NCBI GenBank assembly: GCA_965153455.1
Contig: OZ234494.1
Span: 12,400,001-12,464,000 of the forward strand
Origin: Sphagnum compactum
Taxonomy: Eukaryota > Bryophyta > Sphagnopsida > Sphagnales
DNA: 64,000 nucleotides
Direction: 5' to 3'
This document shows positions 60,457-64,000 of the stretch, one piece after another; within the stretch, counting starts at the first letter, position 1; each line of letters begins with the position of its first letter. The notes beneath the pieces are model-generated. The model made no database searches and was not told the DNA's origin. It was given only the letters and a program-made list of their open reading frames with translations. Position numbers and translations under genes: made by a program.

Positions 60457-63400
60457 ATGTGCATCTCCATGTGGAAGTCATGGCTGCTCCCCACGCTAGC
60501 GGCGGCGGCTTCGCTTTCTTTCACCGGCCTCGGCCTCCTCGGAGCTCTTACGAGAAGAAGCCCCTCACAGCTACCTCACTTGTTCTTGGGGGTGGTGGTG
60601 TTGGGCGTTCTGGGATTTCTTCTCACCATTCCCATGCTCCTCGATGTGGTGAGGAGCAAGAAGCGTCACCAGGAAGGCGAAGAAGAGAGAAGGATTGAGA
60701 TAAACGCCGGGTGCGGAATCTGGCCACCACCCTGGTCACGCACCGTTGCCTCGCTTTGTCAAGAACTGGGCGTCCAGCCATCGCGGGGATTAACGACCTC
60801 TGAAGCCATCGCTCGCATGAAAGAGCATGGCAGTAACCGCATTGAGGTGCTGGACATGCCAGGTTACTTCAGCTTCGTTGTCAAAGAGATTTACGAGCCC
60901 ACTCAGGTGCTTCTCTGATATACCTCTCTCAAATGTATTTCCAGTTTGAGCTTCTTTCTGGAAATTTGTCAAACTTTCTGCAGAACATTCTTCTTCACAA
61001 ACTGCAACAATTGCTCTGGGAATCTTCAGGTAAGCAGATTCGTGCTTTGATTACATGCTGGTTGTAGCTACTCCTCAATGGCGTGGCATGAGATCATACC
61101 ACCATGCCATCATGCAACAAATCCCTTGCTTGCTACTACTATTGCTATTGAAGGAAAACAAGAGGAAACATGTGATGAGAAACTTTTTTTCCTGTCAGTG
61201 ATCTTCTGATCTTTCTTTTTTGATTAGAACTCAATACAGTTGCAGCAACAACTGCTGTATCTTGGTACCATGAATTGACTACAAAAAACCTTGTTAGATC
61301 TTTTTGTCTTCAAATCACTTACGGGATAAAGTTTGGTCTGCAGCTCCTGTTGCTGTGTGTTGGAATATTGTATGTCATGTTTGGAAGCTTGGAAGAAGGT
61401 GCAACAGCATTTGTTGTCATCTTCCTCATGATTGCTGCTGAGGTTGGGACTGAATGGCGCGCCAAGCGAGCATTGGCCAGTCTCAAGATCTCTGTGCCCC
61501 GTGATGCACTTGTCAGAAGGGATTACCAAGTTTTGAGAGTCCCAGCAAGTTATCTGGTGCCTGGTGATATTGTACATTTGGAGGCAGGCATGGTATGGAT
61601 TTTTTTGTGTCTGAGTTATACAAACAATATGGTTGCTGATTTTGGTTTTCCCTGATCGCATTGTCTTGTTGTTCATATCTCAGCTTGTGTCATCACAATT
61701 GTGGCTGCAATTCCGGTTTTAGTCAGTTGGGCTTCTGAATGTTTTAAAGCAGGGAGGTTTAATCTGATGATGCAGGAGGTGCCTGCAGATGTGCGAATAC
61801 TGCAGTCACATTCCTTTGAAGTAGATGAATCAAAGATGACAGGGGAGTCAACTCCAGTGTCAAAGAATGCCCTTATGTTATGCCCGTCCGAGGTTTCACT
61901 GCTAGAGCGAACCAACATTGCTATGGCAGGCAGTCGGGTGTCAAGGGGTAAAGCAGTGGGGTTAGTGTACCAGACAGGTGTTTTGACAGCTTTGGGTCAA
62001 GTTTTACTTCTTGCACGCAAAGTGAAAGATAAGAAGACAAAGCTTCAGAAGGTGATGAAAGAGGTGGCATGGATACTTACCATGGTTGCATTGGCAGCAA
62101 GTGCAGTTGGAGCACTATTGGGTTTACTCAAGCACATGCATTGGCAAGATGTTTTACTTTCAGGTTTAAGCTTGGCATTTGCTACAATACCTGAAGAACT
62201 CCCAATCCTCATTGCTGCTGTTTTGGCTGTTGGGGGTCAAAAACTGTCCTTGAAAGGAATGTATGTGAAGCATCTACGTGCAGCTGAGAATCTGGGTTTT
62301 GTGGACACTGTACTCACTGATAAAACAGGAACGCTCACAGAAAACCAATTGCTCCTCTATTCAGGGCATGTAGCCACGGGTGTCCTGTCTGTTGATGAGA
62401 TGAAGAAGGGGGGATTTGTCATGATTGATAGGCATAATTCTTCAGATTTTGCACCATTGTTTGTGGCATGGCTCTTCATGTCAGAGATAGGTGAGGAACT
62501 CAAAGATGAGGGTCAGGATATTGAGATAACTGGTACTCTTGCTAAGGAACAGGAGCTAGGACCTTTTACAGAGCCACAGGCTGATGATGTTCATTTGGAG
62601 ATACTCCCTTTGACGGACTCCATTGAACTCTCAGCAACTGAGGGTCCTGCCTCTTCAACTGTTGGCAATGTTTCATGTGAGTCTTCAGTCCTGTAGCTCT
62701 GCAAGCTGGAAGATTACTTTGATCGCTCTGCATTGGTTTGTATTGCATGATTTTGACTGATGAATTGTGGACCACTGAGCTCTAGATTCCTGACGTATCA
62801 TGTATCAAAGGCAGCCTTTTTTTCCTACATCTTCTTATGGATGATTGCCACATAAAAAAAATCCTAACAAAAGCACTGATCACAGCTGTACTTGGAGATG
62901 TTTTCGATCATGCTGTGCTAGCTGGCTTGGGTGCTAGACTTCAGCAAGGTCGGTCTCGATTCAAATGTGCTATCACTGCTGAAGATACACACATCCAACA
63001 ACACCTCAGAAGCATACACAGTGTCAGAGCAGGAGCCAAGCTTCTGTTGGAGTCTCCATTTGATCCCACTCTCAAGTTTGCTTCCAGGATATTTCAAATT
63101 CATACAGCAGAACGGAAGATGTTTGTGAAAGGAGCTCCAGAGCTTCTTCTTAAGCATTGCTCCTTTTTGCTGCAAGATGGGTGCACTGTCCCAGTTGGTG
63201 CTTTTAGGAAACTGTTGGAGGACCAGGTCAGTGAAGCAGCATCTAGAGGTTAGTTCCATCTGGATCCACAAATTCAATTTTTGTTGAAACATGAAACAAA
63301 GTTGGCATTGTGAATATGTGTTCACTCGCCATGAATGCATTTGTTTCATGTTGTAGTGAGTTGGATGTATTACTTGTCTGGACTTTGTAACAAAAAGTAT

Positions 63401-63959
63401 ACACTATTGGAATTTGAATGTGGCTCGACATAACACACTCAGTGAGTTGTCAATGTTGGAACCTTACCTGAAACACTAGTCTTGTTTTCTTGTGTTTTTC
63501 CAGGCCTTCGACTGATTGGCTATGCACACAAGGACCTACCATCTGCTGAGGAGTTTGCTACCAATTCAAATGAAGATGGTGGATCATATGCTGTTCTCAA
63601 AGGCACAGTGTTCCTTGGATTCCTAGGCTTTCAGGATCCTGTGAAATATGGAGTGGCCAAGGCTGTGAAGACATGTCAAGAGGCTGGGGTGAGGGTGATC
63701 ATGGTGACTGGGGACCATGTCAAGACAGCATTGGCTGTGGCAACATCCGTTGGAATCTTGAGTGCCCAGGAGTATGAAGCAAATTGCAATACAGGAGCTG
63801 TTTCTTGCACAGACATTCAACTTGTGGGCATGGTAGCAGAGGACACTAGGATATTGTTGGACACTACAAGTGTTTTTGCTCGAGCAACTGCTGCTGACAA
63901 GCTCACAATACTGGAAGCTCTTCAGGCGTCTAAAAAGTGTGTGTTGGTGACTGGTGATG
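60457..63959 (+). CDS. P-type cation-transporting ATPase, PEELP type (3' end outside the window)
   Basis: P-type ATPases pump cations using a phospho-aspartate intermediate. Exons 60457-60906, 61344-61592, 61776-62676, 62886-63248 and 63504-63959 join in frame to about 806 aa before the edge. Two hydrophobic segments (about residues 9-32 and 39-58) precede a cation-ATPase N-terminal domain (GLTTSEAIARMKEHGSNRIE). M1 follows EIYEPTQ directly. Next come the actuator motif TGES (255-258), M4 with PEELP (372-376), the phosphorylation site D415 in DKTGTLTEN, the nucleotide-binding KGAPE, and VMVTGD-type hinge sequences. The last exon stops inside TGDG-VND at a GT donor. Calcium pumps usually have PEGLP, and the PEE-type M4 is closer to a bacterial-type PEEFP subgroup, so the ion is not assigned. 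The start could also be ATG 60469. The extra N-terminal helices are unusual. Confidence 0.88.
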
Positions 63960-64000
63960 GTATGTTTACCCTCTCTGTATACATATGCCTATTTGTTATG
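63960..64000 (+). other. start of the next ATPase intron
   Basis: GTATGT donor after GGT GAT G. The following exon, expected to continue with V-N-D, is beyond the window. Confidence 0.7.

Noticed and set aside
60984-61592. Model of the ATPase with exons 60984-61029 and 61228-61592
   Set aside because: It keeps frame, but inserts 54 residues between EPTQ and M1. Joining 60906 to 61344 gives the canonical continuous M1 with a normal CTGCAG acceptor. It is kept only as a possible isoform.
1-64000. CRISPR array, operon or phage-type system
   Set aside because: Split genes, transit peptides and plant repeats show nuclear plant DNA. The tandem repeats seen lack regular repeat-spacer structure.

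Overview
This is a stretch of plant nuclear DNA. It has short GT-AG introns, a mitochondrial and a plastid transit-peptide protein, a GPI-anchored cell-wall GH17/X8 glucanase, telo-box and Site II promoter motifs, and degenerate Helitron and retroelement relics. By eye it is AT-rich, with islands of coding sequence separated by long decayed repeats. The lineage cannot be fixed from the sequence. The PEELP-type P-type ATPase and a retroelement with a restriction-endonuclease-like tail make me lean, weakly, towards a non-angiosperm land plant.

Five real genes are supported, all on the + strand and all with exon joins that keep frame. They are mitochondrial malate dehydrogenase (5940-9722, 7 exons, 349 aa); a TGD1-like plastid lipid-importer permease (27783-30763, 4 exons, 409 aa); a GPI-anchored glucan endo-1,3-beta-glucosidase with an X8 domain (35947-38489, 4 exons, 518 aa); endonuclease V (56544-59137, 8 exons, 276 aa); and a cation P-type ATPase cut by the right edge (60457-63959, 5 exons seen, about 806 aa). 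They are unrelated housekeeping or cell-wall genes and do not form an operon or an evident pathway. A possible last exon of another gene may lie at the left edge.

Region by region: 0-5 kb holds a decayed ORF, a 1.4 kb purine-rich minisatellite and a dispersed repeat. MDH follows. 10-27 kb is repeat-derived, with a palindrome-bearing dispersed repeat, a GC-rich LTR-like block at 16 kb, and a dead Helitron (22.66-25.5 kb) with recognisable Rep and PIF1-helicase motifs. After TGD1 comes a large inverted repeat (31.46-34.48 kb) that encloses more copies of the dispersed repeat, then an 87-bp tandem array and the glucanase gene. 39-56 kb is again repeat-derived. It holds a small A-tailed insertion with a target-site duplication (42 kb), a dead non-LTR-type reverse transcriptase (44.2-46.7 kb), an AT-rich direct-repeat pair, a decayed partner of the 16-kb element (51 kb) and a roughly 155-170 bp tandem array. 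Endonuclease V and the ATPase close the window.

I found no convincing new multi-gene system. The items most worth checking are the PEELP ATPase with extra N-terminal helices and a frame-preserving optional exon pair, the glutamate-to-aspartate change at the expected acid/base site of the glucanase, the hairpin-bearing repeat family, and the large inverted repeat. Splice sites, homologies and alignments were read by eye.
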